From CBDBCU01 sp965242615 (lineage in GTDB: Bacteria; Chloroflexota; Dehalococcoidia; Lucifugimonadales; UBA3495): a stretch of DNA of 64,000 nt. Shown in pieces: positions 24,944-32,798 of this stretch (its first letter is position 1; every line of letters starts with the position of its first letter). The position numbers were made by a program, and so were the translations under genes. Below the pieces are notes generated by a model. It saw only the letters and a program-made list of their open reading frames with translations, ran no database searches and had not been told where the DNA came from. Location of the stretch: NCBI GenBank assembly GCA_965242615.1, contig CBDESR010000005.1, forward strand, positions 1,488,001 through 1,552,000, read 5' to 3'.

Positions 24944-25419
24944 GGCGGAAACCGCGGCCGCGGTTTCCGCCTTGTCGGGAGAAGGGTTGGCAGGTCTGAC
25001 CATGTGGGTTGCCAAACACCGGTTGGTCAGCTGGCTACATCATGCCGGCTTTGCCCGGTCAGTCTGCCGATTACGGTCGCGCTACCTTGAGTTGGCTACT
25101 GGCGCCGGTTGGTATGGTTGCCATGCCGGCGGGTTGGCCCGGGGTTGCGACCGCGGTTGACCGTTCTCCAGTCAACCTGGGTTGCTCCGACTCCTGTAGG
25201 GTTGGGGCTGCGGTTTGGTACGGCGGGTGGGATTTGCCGTTGGCCGCTGCTCCGGTTGGGGTGGCGGGTCCTTGGGCCGCTGCCCCGGGGGTAGGAGTGT
25301 TGAGGCGTCCGGCGGTTTTTGAGGCTGCCGGGGCCCACAGCGCGCTGTGTGGAGCTATTAAGTTTTACGGTAAGCTTAGCGTAAGAACCCGGCGTCCCGG
25401 GGTCAGGTCAACCTTGACG
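24944..25419 (-). ncRNA. Candidate structured non-coding RNA, copy 2
   Basis: Minus-strand counterpart of 4775-5250, about 476 nt. The central region with the GGTTGAC/GTCAACC, CGGTCGC/GCGACCG and GCCGG/CCGGC stems is identical in those stem bases. The variable part carries a different perfect inverted repeat, CTGACCA/TGGTCAG (24996-25002 and 25024-25030), where copy 1 has CTCCGG/CCGGAG. Retention of pairing despite sequence change favours a functional RNA. No known family is recognised. Confidence 0.5.
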
Positions 25420-25425
25420 GGTTTT

Positions 25426-25454
25426 ATTATGGGGGAAGGATTTCAGGATGTCAA
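25426..25454 (-). promoter_or_regulatory. Sigma70-type promoter of RNA-like repeat copy 2
   Basis: On the minus strand TTGACA (25449-25454), 17-nt spacer, CATAAT (25426-25431). It is identical in boxes and spacing to copy 1. Confidence 0.7.
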
Positions 25455-25510
25455 TAGTATTTCGGGATGAATTTTCGGGAATTGGGAAATTGGATTTTGG
25501 GAGTTACGGT

Positions 25511-25536
25511 GGGGGAACTTTTGTAAAAGTTCCCCC
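25511..25536. terminator. Perfect 12-bp hairpin at the outer edge of copy 2
   Basis: GGGGGAACTTTT, 2-nt centre, then the full complement. Copy 1 retains only one arm (AAAAGTTCCCCC near 4674-4685). It may be a transcription terminator or a mobile-element end. Confidence 0.45.
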
Positions 25537-25607
25537 GCACCCCCTCAAAACTTTTGAATTTGGGGAGGGCTGGTTGTTTTGAGGGTGGTTGTGGGAGTAG
25601 TGTTTTA

Positions 25608-25637
25608 GATTCCTCGGCTATCGCCTCGGAATGACAT
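25608..25637 (-). repeat. REP-like palindrome, type A
   Basis: Reverse-complement copy of the 4594-4622 element, with the central CGACAG changed to CGATAG. Confidence 0.7.
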
Positions 25638-25680
25638 AGTGGGGAGTCTGCGGATTTTGGGAAGGGGTTTAGGGCGGGGG

Positions 25681-25830
25681 TTCTGGATTCCCACTTTCGT
25701 GGGAATGACGGTGGGGGAAGGTGGGAAGGATGATGGTTTTATAGGTGATTGCCCGGTTGGTTATTCCGGTTTGCTTGTCCCATTGCTGGCCAAGGGTTAT
25801 GATGGGCGGCGGGGCGGCTTGGAATTATTT
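25681..25830 (+). repeat. Intergenic repeat block, copy 1
   Basis: Starts with a type B REP palindrome and continues with TTGCCCGGTTGGTTATTCCG and a GGGTTATGATGGGCGGCG end. The same order recurs at 26927-27046 upstream of the flavoprotein gene. Confidence 0.7.
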
Positions 25831-25949
25831 GGCGGCCGCTCCGGAGGTTGATGCCAAGCCGGGCCGGCATTAGGGCGGTTCGGAGCAGGCTGGGGTGGGC
25901 CGGTACTACCGGCCCGGTACTACCGGGACTATTGGATGGAGGGAGCGAT

Positions 25950-26318
25950 ATGCAGCGGCGGGATGTGCTGCTGATGGTGGTGTCCCTGGCCGTGGTGCTG
26001 GGGATACAGTATGTGTTCGACCCGAGTCAGACGGTGCATACCGGGCTGGCCTATTTGATTGGATTTATTCCGGGGATATTTTTCTTTCGCTGGCTGCGGC
26101 GGGAGTTGGGCAGCACGCTGACTTTGACGGGGCTGGTGGGGCTGTACGAGCGGTTTCTGGTCAACCGGATGCCGGGTTATGTGGTGGAGAACAGCTTTAT
26201 GACTTTGCTGGTAACGGCGGCGCTGGTGATAATCGTCGTCCTGCTGTTGGTGTCGGCGGTGCTGGTGTCGGGTTACGCCGCGGATTTGATTACCGGGCAG
26301 AGGAGTTTTATCGGTTAG
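25950..26318 (+). CDS. Small integral membrane protein, unknown
   Basis: 122 residues from the ATG at 25950, which follows GGAGGGAGCGAT. Two to three hydrophobic segments are visible: VLLMVVSLAVVLGIQYVF, LAYLIGFIPGIFFF and TLLVTAALVIIVVLLLVSA. It has no recognisable family. It is followed after 10 bp by the chimeric small gene at 26329, so the two are likely cotranscribed. It sits between the duplicated intergenic block and the duplicated flavoprotein 5' end, which suggests that it arrived with a rearrangement. Confidence 0.6.
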   Translation: MQRRDVLLMVVSLAVVLGIQYVFDPSQTVHTGLAYLIGFIPGIFFFRWLRRELGSTLTLTGLVGLYERFLVNRMPGYVVENSFMTLLVTAALVIIVVLLLVSAVLVSGYAADLITGQRSFIG

Positions 26319-26328
26319 GAGGCGGGTT

Positions 26329-26685
26329 TTGGCGCAGGAGTATGAGGTTATTGCGGCGGGGAGCGCGGCGGCGGTTGCGGCCAAGGAGGTCGGACAGGCG
26401 GCGGCGGAGTTGCCGGCTACGGTGATGCTGGAGTCGCTGGGGGATACGCGGCTGCGGGTGAAGGCGCCGATTGAGGTGAGGGTGTTTGCGACGGAAGGGT
26501 TCATCCTGGCCGAAGCTATCGGGTTCAATGAATTCGGCGAGGGCGACAGTCCGGCTGAGGCGGTCGCTGACTTGCAAGCCGCCTTGTCCGAGCTTTACTT
26601 TAGTTTGGAGGGGGAGCAGCATAACTTGGGGCGGTGGCTGCAAGGGGTCTGGCAAGTTCTGCAAGATAAGGTGGAGCGGCGGTGA
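26329..26685 (+). CDS. Chimeric small protein: flavoprotein 5' end fused to HicB-like domain
   Basis: 118 residues, TTG start after GGAGG. Residues 1 to about 20 (AQEYEVIAAGSAAAVAAKE) copy the N-terminus of the flavoprotein encoded at 27127, and the DNA matches over about 60 bp with an 18-nt deletion that removes the second glycine of the dinucleotide-binding motif. The remainder (IEVRVFATEGFILAEAIGFN, then GDSPAEAVADLQAALSELY) resembles the HicB-like fold found in antitoxins and orphan regulators. It cannot bind FAD through the truncated motif. The borrowed segment may simply provide a working ribosome site and start. Confidence 0.65.
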   Translation: MAQEYEVIAAGSAAAVAAKEVGQAAAELPATVMLESLGDTRLRVKAPIEVRVFATEGFILAEAIGFNEFGEGDSPAEAVADLQAALSELYFSLEGEQHNLGRWLQGVWQVLQDKVERR

Positions 26686-26786
26686 CGCCGCGGGAGTTTG
26701 ACCGGGGGGTTATGGGTTTAATATACAGATAAGTCATTTTAGGGCGTTTTCACACTAACGATTGGGTAGCGCGGGCAATCAGCCAG

Positions 26787-26814
26787 GTCATTCCGAGGCG
26801 ACAGCCGAGGAGTC
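26787..26814 (+). repeat. REP-like palindrome, type A
   Basis: Third copy of the GTCATTCCGAGGCGACAG element, here ending GAGTC. Confidence 0.7.
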
Positions 26815-26851
26815 TAAAAATTTTCGCGCGGAATCAAGGGCGGGCATTTTA

Positions 26852-26878
26852 GATTCCTCCCTTCGGTCGGAATGACAT
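26852..26878 (-). repeat. REP-like palindrome, type A variant
   Basis: GATTCCTCCCTTCGGTCGGA followed by ATGACAT; a shorter variant in inverted orientation to the previous copy, 38 bp away. Confidence 0.6.
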
Positions 26879-26926
26879 GGGTACGAGGGGCGGGTCGGGA
26901 GTTCGGGAAGTTTTTAATGGCGGGGG

Positions 26927-27046
26927 TTCTGGATTCCCACTTTCGTGGGAATGACGATTGCTATATGCGATAGCCCGGTCGGTTATTCCGGGTTGCTTGC
27001 CCTGTTGCTGGTTAAGGGTTATGATAGGCGGCGTTGGCGGGGCAAA
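26927..27046 (+). repeat. Intergenic repeat block, copy 2
   Basis: Type B REP palindrome, then TATATGCGATAGCCCGGTCG and GGTTATTCCGG ... GGGTTATGATAGGCGGCG, matching 25681-25830 with substitutions. The TATATGCGATAG string also occurs beside the REP pairs at 32.5 and 37.3 kb. It covers most of the 441-bp gap upstream of the flavoprotein. Confidence 0.7.
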
Positions 27047-27126
27047 GCGGCCCGGTGGAGGGCCGGGGTTGGTCCGCAATCCTAACCTAATTTTAACCTT
27101 TGTTTACCGGGTCTGGAGGTGCGAAC

Positions 27127-28623
27127 TTGGCTCAGGAGTATGATGTCATTGTGGTGGGGGCCGGCAATGCGGCGTTGAGCGCGGCGATTGCGGCCAAGGA
27201 GAACTGCGAGTCCGTGCTGGTGGTGGAAAAGGCGCCGGAGTACTTTCGCGGCGGCAATACCTATTTCACCGGGGGGATTATCCGCTTTGCCTTTGACGGC
27301 ATTGAGGACATCAAGTCGGTGATTCCCGATATGTCGGCGACGGAGGAGCAGTCGGTGGAGGTGGGGCGGTACACGGAGGATATGTATTATGACGATATGA
27401 TGCGGGTGACGCACGGGTTGACGGACCCGGAGTTGGCGCAGATTCTGGTGTCGGAGTCCCGGCCGACGATGCAGTGGCTGCAACGGCATGGGGTGCGGTT
27501 TGTGCTGTCGTTCGGGCGGCAGGCGTTCAAGGATGGGGACAAATACCGCTTTTGGGGCGGGCTGGTGGTGGAAGCGGTGGGGGCGGGCAAGGGTTTGTCG
27601 GATCAGCAATTTGAGGTGGCGCGGCAGTTGGGCATTGAAGTCCGCTACGCTACGCAAGGGGTCAAGCTGCTCCAAGATCAGATGGGGCGGGTCAACGGGC
27701 TGCAAGTTTTGGGGCCGGAGGGGTTTGAGGATATTGCGGCGCGCGCGGTGGTGCTGGCGGCCGGGGGGTTCGAGGCTAACGCGGAGATGCGCTGCCGCTA
27801 CTTGGGGCCGGGTTGGGAAACGGTGAAGGTGCGCGGCATCCCCTATAACACCGGGGACGGGATTAGGATGGCGTTGGAGGTGGGGGCGCAGTCCCACGGG
27901 CATTGGAGCAGCTGCCATGCGGTGGCGTGGGATATGAATGCGCCGCCTTTCGGCGACCGCACGATTACCGAGCTGTTTCAGAAACATTCCTATCCCTTTG
28001 GCATTATCGCCAACATTAACGGGGAGCGGTTTCTGGACGAGGGGTATGATTTCCGGAACTATACCTATGTAACCTACGGGCGGGCGCTGCTGAGCCAGCC
28101 GCAGGGGTTGGCGTTCCAGATTTTTGACGACAAGGTGAAGCATCTGCTACGGGATGAGTATTGGATTCCGCAGGTGACGATGGCGCAGGCGGATACGATT
28201 GAGGAGCTGGCGGCCCGGCTGGATATGGACCCGGCGGGCTTGGCGGCGACGGTGCGGGAGTATAACGCCGCGGTGCAGCGGGATGTTCCGTACAATCCGA
28301 CGGTTAAGGATGGGCGCTGCACCCAGGGGCTGGCGGTGGATAAGACTAACTGGGCGGAGACGATTGACACGCCGCCGTATTTGGGGTTTGCGGTGACGAC
28401 GGGCATCAGCTTTACCTTTGGCGGGGTGAAAATCAATAACCGGGGGCAGGTGGTGACGAACGCGCAGGAGCCGATACCGGGGCTGTATGCGGCGGGGGAG
28501 ATGGTGGGGGGGCTGTTTTATTACAACTATCCGGGCGGGTCGGGATTGTCGGCGGGGATGGTGTTCGGGCGGTTGGCGGGGAACAGCGCGGGGCAGGACG
28601 CTAATTTGTTGAAGGATATTTAG
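27127..28623 (+). CDS. FAD-dependent tricarballylate dehydrogenase-like / fumarate reductase-type flavoprotein
   Basis: 498 residues. The TTG at 27127 follows TGGAGGTG; the upstream extension lacks support. The N-terminal FAD site is EYDVIVVGAGNAALSAAIAA with the paired glutamate in VVEKAP. RGGNTYFTGGIIRFA is typical of TcuA-like proteins. The C-terminal GEMVGGLFYYNYPGGSGLSA closes the FAD pocket. It probably oxidises a tricarboxylate or other carboxylic acid; TcuB-type electron-transfer and TcuC-type transport partners are absent. Its 5' end has been copied into the small gene at 26329. Confidence 0.85.
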   Translation: MAQEYDVIVVGAGNAALSAAIAAKENCESVLVVEKAPEYFRGGNTYFTGGIIRFAFDGIEDIKSVIPDMSATEEQSVEVGRYTEDMYYDDMMRVTHGLTDPELAQILVSESRPTMQWLQRHGVRFVLSFGRQAFKDGDKYRFWGGLVVEAVGAGKGLSDQQFEVARQLGIEVRYATQGVKLLQDQMGRVNGLQVLGPEGFEDIAARAVVLAAGGFEANAEMRCRYLGPGWETVKVRGIPYNTGDGIRMALEVGAQSHGHWSSCHAVAWDMNAPPFGDRTITELFQKHSYPFGIIANINGERFLDEGYDFRNYTYVTYGRALLSQPQGLAFQIFDDKVKHLLRDEYWIPQVTMAQADTIEELAARLDMDPAGLAATVREYNAAVQRDVPYNPTVKDGRCTQGLAVDKTNWAETIDTPPYLGFAVTTGISFTFGGVKINNRGQVVTNAQEPIPGLYAAGEMVGGLFYYNYPGGSGLSAGMVFGRLAGNSAGQDANLLKDI

Positions 28624-28679
28624 GGGGGGTGTAGTTTAATCCCGCTCATTCGGAGTTTGTTGAGGGGTGGGCGGGGTTA

Positions 28680-28688
28680 TGCTACGAT
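28680..28688 (+). promoter_or_regulatory. Candidate extended -10 promoter element
   Basis: TGCTACGAT, 50 nt before the second ATPase gene. Confidence 0.35.
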
Positions 28689-28738
28689 TATCCTAACAGT
28701 CCACCAAGCCGCCGGCCTATTGTAGAGGGTTTAGCGCC

Positions 28739-29869
28739 ATGCTAAAGACGCTGGAAATCCACAACTTCAAGTCCATTAAAGAGTTGAGCCTGCCTTGCAA
28801 GCGGTTCAACATCTTTATCGGGGAACCCGGCACGGGCAAGTCCAATTTGCTGGAGGCGTTGGGGCTGTTGTCTTTTGTGGGGACGCGGCAGTATGACTCG
28901 GAGGTTGCACTAGACGGGTTTGTGCGTCACGAGCGGACTTCCAACTTGTTCTATGACGAGGAAGCGAGCGAGCCTATGTCCGTTCAGCACGATGCGGCAG
29001 TGCTGGATTTGGCATATCGCGGAGACCATTATACCGGCGGGTACCGTGATGGTGCAGAGTCCTTATTCGAAATTACCGGTGGATATAACACCGTATCAGA
29101 GGTAGAGGCCTCAGAAAATCCGCGTACTATCTCCATTCTGTCCTACCACTTCCCTACTGCGACCGGTTTTGGAGGGGTTTCCCGAGGTCGAAATCCTGCG
29201 CGGACTATCCGCCAGCAACCTGTAATATCCTGGCTAAGAAGGGTCCCCCGAGAGTCATATTCCGTACGCAATATCCGGAGTATCCGGAATATCCACCAGC
29301 AGCCTGTAGCACTTGGCTCAAGAAAGGTTTCCCCGGATTTTCTTTTGCCCCCTCACGGCAAAAATCTGCCATCGTTGCTGATGCACAGTCAGGAACTACG
29401 CCACGCGGTTAACTTGCCCTTTGTGGAGCGGGGTCTCCGGCTTGGGCTGCGTCCGCAAGAAAACAAAATTGAGCTGGTTAAGAGCATTGATGACATCATC
29501 ATCTCTTATCCTTATTCCTTGGCCTCGGAAACCCTGCAACGGCTGACTTTTTACACCGCCGCCATTCTGACCAACAAGGAGTCGGTGCTGGTTTTTGAGG
29601 AGCCGGAGGCCCATTCCTTCCTTAACCATACCAAGTACCTGTCCGAGCAAATTGCGCTGGACGAGAACGGCAATCAGTATTTCATCGCTACCCATAACCC
29701 CTATTTTCTGATGCCGCTGCTCAGCAAAGCCCGGCAAGACGACATCGCCATTAACATCGTGTATTACGATGATTACCAGACCAAGGTGAAAACCTTACAG
29801 CAAGGGGATTTGCCGGAGCTGTTTGAGCTCAACATTTTCGCCAACCTTGACCGGTACATTGAAGCCTGA
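28739..29869 (+). CDS. AAA ATPase (OLD-like), component of ATPase-effector pair 2
   Basis: 376 residues. LKTLEIHNFKSIKELSL opens an SMC/RecF-type ATPase; Walker A is GEPGTGKS (28-35), Walker B is SVLVFEEPEAHSF, and the switch motif is FIATHNPYF. Between the boxes is a long, less conserved region (about 110-215) with Arg/Ser-rich, lower-complexity sequence, more AT-rich than the flanks. The stop and the next start overlap as TGATG. It is not a close relative of the ATPase at 18.3 kb, although the layout is the same. A role in anti-phage defence is inferred from the ATPase plus TOPRIM-like arrangement. Confidence 0.8.
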   Translation: MLKTLEIHNFKSIKELSLPCKRFNIFIGEPGTGKSNLLEALGLLSFVGTRQYDSEVALDGFVRHERTSNLFYDEEASEPMSVQHDAAVLDLAYRGDHYTGGYRDGAESLFEITGGYNTVSEVEASENPRTISILSYHFPTATGFGGVSRGRNPARTIRQQPVISWLRRVPRESYSVRNIRSIRNIHQQPVALGSRKVSPDFLLPPHGKNLPSLLMHSQELRHAVNLPFVERGLRLGLRPQENKIELVKSIDDIIISYPYSLASETLQRLTFYTAAILTNKESVLVFEEPEAHSFLNHTKYLSEQIALDENGNQYFIATHNPYFLMPLLSKARQDDIAINIVYYDDYQTKVKTLQQGDLPELFELNIFANLDRYIEA

Positions 29870-30339
29870 TGATCTATGTGGAGGGTAAAGCGGATGAAGC
29901 CCTGGTCATAGGCTTGGGACTGACCCGCCAAGAAGTCAGCCGCGAACTGAACAAGGACGAAGTCCTGAAACAGTTGGCGAGACAGTCGGATTGCCGGGGG
30001 ATGGTGGACGAAGACCCCAACTCGCCGCGACCGATCCAGTTAAGCCGAATGATCGTGGCGGTCGAATATGACCAACTGGGTCTGCGGGTCTATGATGATA
30101 CTGCTCGCCATAACCGGGTGATACTGCTGCGGCCCCGGCTGGAGGAGTGGTTGCTGCGGGCGGCCGGAGAGGCCGGCTTGGATGTGGGCGGGCGGCGGTA
30201 TAACCTGCCCTCCAGCCCAACCCAACTCCACCGGGAAATAAACCTTGACCTGAGGAAAGTGGAGCGGCTGATAGCAGATTTAACGGAAACCGACTCTCCG
30301 CGGATCCGCCAACTGCGCGCCCTGCTGACCGGCAGCTGA
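29869..30339 (+). CDS. TOPRIM-like protein, putative effector of ATPase pair 2
   Basis: 156 residues. IYVEGKADEALVIGLG at the N-terminus and GMVDEDPNSP about 40 residues later give Glu5 and the D47-x-D49 pair expected of a TOPRIM metal site. A later RPRLEEWLL helix recurs in small TOPRIM-like partners of AAA ATPases. OLD, Gabija and PARIS systems couple such a domain to an ATPase, fused or split. Here it is a separate, coupled gene. The assignment rests on motif spacing, not on alignment. Confidence 0.6.
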   Translation: MIYVEGKADEALVIGLGLTRQEVSRELNKDEVLKQLARQSDCRGMVDEDPNSPRPIQLSRMIVAVEYDQLGLRVYDDTARHNRVILLRPRLEEWLLRAAGEAGLDVGGRRYNLPSSPTQLHREINLDLRKVERLIADLTETDSPRIRQLRALLTGS

Positions 30340-30355
30340 AAGGAGGCGAATAGCT

Positions 30356-30502
30356 ATGCCAGTGCCGGCGGCGATGGAAACCCCGATTAGCCTGATTCTG
30401 CTACTGTACCGACAGCTGGATTTGTCCCAAGTCATCGCTATCGGGCAAATCAGCATCGCCGGGGACGCGGAACTGGCACGGCAGTTTGCTGACGATTTTT
30501 AA
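30356..30502 (+). pseudogene. 48-residue remnant resembling the C-terminus of the next gene's product
   Basis: Open frame of 48 codons with AGGAGG 10 nt upstream. The sequence METPISLILLLYRQ ... ISIAGDAELARQFADDF lines up with the last about 40 residues of the maleylpyruvate-isomerase-like protein downstream (ETWVMLMYGRQ ... LTYSGDAGLAESLAARF). This looks like the SCP2-like tail of a lost paralogue whose front was replaced by the ATPase module. It may still be translated. Confidence 0.5.
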
Positions 30503-30512
30503 GGGAGCGGCG

Positions 30513-31358
30513 ATGACTGACCCTCAAGACCGGGTGGAAGTTCTGCGGCGGGAGGTGGCGGATTTCCGGGAACGCATTGCGGCCTTGCCGCCGGGGGCGT
30601 GGGGGCAGCCCAGCGCCTGCGCCGGCTGGACGGTGGCCGAGGTGCTGGGGCATTTGGCGGGGCAGGATTTTGCTTTGCGGGTGCGCCGGGGCGTTGCCGG
30701 GGATTATTCGCCGCCGCCGGGCAGTCCGCCGGTAAGCCAGCACGATGAGGATGCTTTTGCTCAGGCTATCTTTGAGCGGGCCTTTGCTACCCGGGAGCGG
30801 GAGGGCAAGGAGCTGATGGCGACTTTGTTGCGGCGGCTGGAGGAGACGGTGGCGGTGTTCGAGAGCGTACCGGCGGATGGCTGGGAGGCGTTGTGCTACT
30901 GGCCGCCGGGGCCGGAACCGGCGCGGGTGATGCTGGATATGCGAATCAGCGAGCTTGGTATGCACTCCTGGGATATTTTTTCCGGCCTGGATCCGGAATA
31001 TCGGTTGTCGCCGGCGGTGGTGCCGGTTTTGATGGATACGGTACCGCGGGCTATCCGGCGGGCTTTTCGTCCTGACCCGGGGTTGGCGGAGCCGTTGCGG
31101 TTTCGTTTTATTATCGGCTCTCCGGCGGCCGCTTATGACCTGGTCTTTACTGGTGCCGGCGCAAGTTTGGAAACGGTTAGCCCGGCGGCTGATGCCGCCG
31201 CCCAACCGGCCGTAACCTATCAATGCAGCGGGGAAACCTGGGTAATGCTGATGTACGGGCGGCAAACCCTCGACGCCGCCAGCGATGCCGGCCAACTTAC
31301 TTACAGCGGAGATGCCGGGTTAGCCGAAAGCCTGGCCGCCCGATTCGTTGGCGGCTGA
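30513..31358 (+). CDS. Maleylpyruvate isomerase N-terminal (DinB-like) family protein
   Basis: 281 residues from the ATG at 30513 with AGGGAG upstream. PSACAGWTVAEVLGHLAGQD holds the helix with a metal-binding His of the mycothiol-dependent maleylpyruvate isomerase/DinB-2 family; further metal-ligand candidates are in ELGMHSWDIF. The C-terminal about 100 residues form an SCP2-like domain. Known members are thiol-dependent isomerases or transferases. It is separated from the ATPase module only by a short remnant of a related gene. Confidence 0.82.
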   Translation: MTDPQDRVEVLRREVADFRERIAALPPGAWGQPSACAGWTVAEVLGHLAGQDFALRVRRGVAGDYSPPPGSPPVSQHDEDAFAQAIFERAFATREREGKELMATLLRRLEETVAVFESVPADGWEALCYWPPGPEPARVMLDMRISELGMHSWDIFSGLDPEYRLSPAVVPVLMDTVPRAIRRAFRPDPGLAEPLRFRFIIGSPAAAYDLVFTGAGASLETVSPAADAAAQPAVTYQCSGETWVMLMYGRQTLDAASDAGQLTYSGDAGLAESLAARFVGG

Positions 31359-31530
31359 ACCCCGGCCGCAAACAATGGGGCAACGCTTATAGTCGTCTTG
31401 CCGGCGGGGGTTAGCGTCAATATGCTCTAATTCCCCAAACCCGTCAGCACCGCCGCTAGGAAACTCCTGCCCCTTGTGCTATCCTTACTCCCGGCAAACT
31501 TGCCTACCCTCCCGCCGTGAGGTAGCAACT

Positions 31531-31980
31531 ATGAACGCCCTGAAAATGCTCTTTGCCGTCATCCTCGGCTTTTGCGCCATCGCCGTAGCCGCCCAGTATA
31601 TCCTCACCCCTCTATACGCCCACCTCGGCTCCGCCGCCATCATCGTCTGGTTCTACCTGGACATCCTGATGGCTATTTCCCTGATTATCGCCCTCGCCTT
31701 CCAGTTGCAAGCCAAGCGCGCCGCCGACGCCCAAGACCACGACGGCCCCAACCTCAGCCGCGCCCGCCTCGAAGCCAACGCCCTCTTTTATGCCACCCTC
31801 ATTGTCGCCCTCTGGTTTTTCCGCAACTGGTTCGACCTGCTCACCTCCACCCCCTTGGGCAATCAGTCCGTCCCCACCCAAGTAGTCTGGGACTTGGTGG
31901 ACGGCTTCCTCCCCATCGTCCTGGGCATCACCGCCGGCCGCCTCTGGCGCAGTTCCGCCCCAACTCCCGACCGGGAATAA
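31531..31980 (+). CDS. Four-TM membrane protein, paralogue A
   Basis: 149 residues from the ATG at 31531. Hydrophobic segments: MLFAVILGFCAIAVAAQYIL, LDILMAISLIIALAFQLQ, LFYATLIVALWFFRNWFDLL and DGFLPIVLGITAGRLW. The LWFFRNW motif in TM3 and the loop between TM2 and TM3 match the next gene product, so the two are tandem duplicates. There is no recognised family; the role is unknown. Confidence 0.7.
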   Translation: MNALKMLFAVILGFCAIAVAAQYILTPLYAHLGSAAIIVWFYLDILMAISLIIALAFQLQAKRAADAQDHDGPNLSRARLEANALFYATLIVALWFFRNWFDLLTSTPLGNQSVPTQVVWDLVDGFLPIVLGITAGRLWRSSAPTPDRE

Positions 31981-32052
31981 GGCCGCCGCCGTTTCGCCCT
32001 TTCCGCTCACCCGGAACCCATTGCCGTACGCCCCGGCAATCCAGGAGGGGAT

Positions 32053-32490
32053 ATGGACCATCTGAACAAACCGGCCGGCATCCTGCTGGCTCTGCTGGCC
32101 TTGGCTGTAGCCGCCAACACGATGGCTTGGGAGTTTTACAGCGACATCCTACCCAACCCCGGCGTAACTTGGGACATCCTCAACTGGTTTATGGCCGTCG
32201 GCGTCATCATCGCCCTCGCTTGCCAATGGCGGGACAAGCGGCGGCTCGACCAAGCCGACGCCGGCCGCAGCCGCGTCCACTACTCTTACCTGGCCGCCAA
32301 TATGCTCCTCTTTGCCACCATCCTGCTGGCCATCTGGTTTTTCCGCAACTTCCTGGCTAACCTGGCTGCTGTGGAAATCGAACGCCACTTCCTGGTTTGG
32401 CAGCTGGTCAATGCCCTGTTCGTAGTAGTCTTGGCCGCCACTGCCGCCCGCCTGCTCCGCCGCCCCCCAACTCCGGACGCCGCCGAATAG
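32053..32490 (+). CDS. Four-TM membrane protein, paralogue B
   Basis: 145 residues after AGGAGGGG. It has the same four-helix plan as the preceding protein, with IWFFRNF in TM3 and a charged CQWRDKRRLDQAD loop after TM2. The 72-bp gap suggests cotranscription. A pair of related small membrane proteins may form a hetero-oligomer. No functional clue is present beyond that. Confidence 0.7.
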   Translation: MDHLNKPAGILLALLALAVAANTMAWEFYSDILPNPGVTWDILNWFMAVGVIIALACQWRDKRRLDQADAGRSRVHYSYLAANMLLFATILLAIWFFRNFLANLAAVEIERHFLVWQLVNALFVVVLAATAARLLRRPPTPDAAE

Positions 32491-32540
32491 CCGCCACTTC
32501 GCCGGCCCGGGCTATCGCATATACTTGGCGGCCTACTTAT

Positions 32541-32611
32541 CGTCATTCCCGTGAAAACGGGAATCCAGAGTCCCCGGCCGATCTGGATTCCCACTTTCGT
32601 GGGAATGACGG
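32541..32611. repeat. Inverted pair of type B REP palindromes
   Basis: CGTCATTCCCGTGAAAACGG with its following bases (32541-32569) and the opposite-facing copy at 32582-32611, flanked by CTATCGCATATA (about 32510) and TATATGCGATAG (about 32616). This BIME-like composite fills much of the 308-bp gap 32491-32798. Confidence 0.75.
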
Positions 32612-32653
32612 TTTCTATATGCGATAGCTTGGCCCGCCGCCCGTGCCTTGATG

Positions 32654-32662
32654 TGCTACAAT
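32654..32662 (+). promoter_or_regulatory. Candidate extended -10 promoter element
   Basis: TGCTACAAT about 140 nt ahead of the gene at 32799. Confidence 0.4.
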
Positions 32663-32798
32663 AGTATTACACTATACGCCGAAATGCCGGGGGTTTAACC
32701 CCGGCTGGGCTGCGGCTCCATTGGCTTGACTGCCGGCGAGTGATTTTGCCGGCGGGGTAGTTTGGCATTGCCGCGCCCCTGCATACTGAGGTTAGGGT

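Larger units (their letters stand above)
24932..25511 (-). repeat. Long inverted repeat, copy 2 (~580 bp)
   Basis: Reverse-complement counterpart of 4686-5264. Both ends, the promoter, the conserved stems and the 28-bp palindrome (24944-24971) are retained. Confidence 0.9.

Noticed and set aside
25009..25470. 153-codon plus-strand frame inside repeat copy 2
   Set aside because: Frame not shared with copy 1 beyond the middle; better explained by RNA or other non-coding function.
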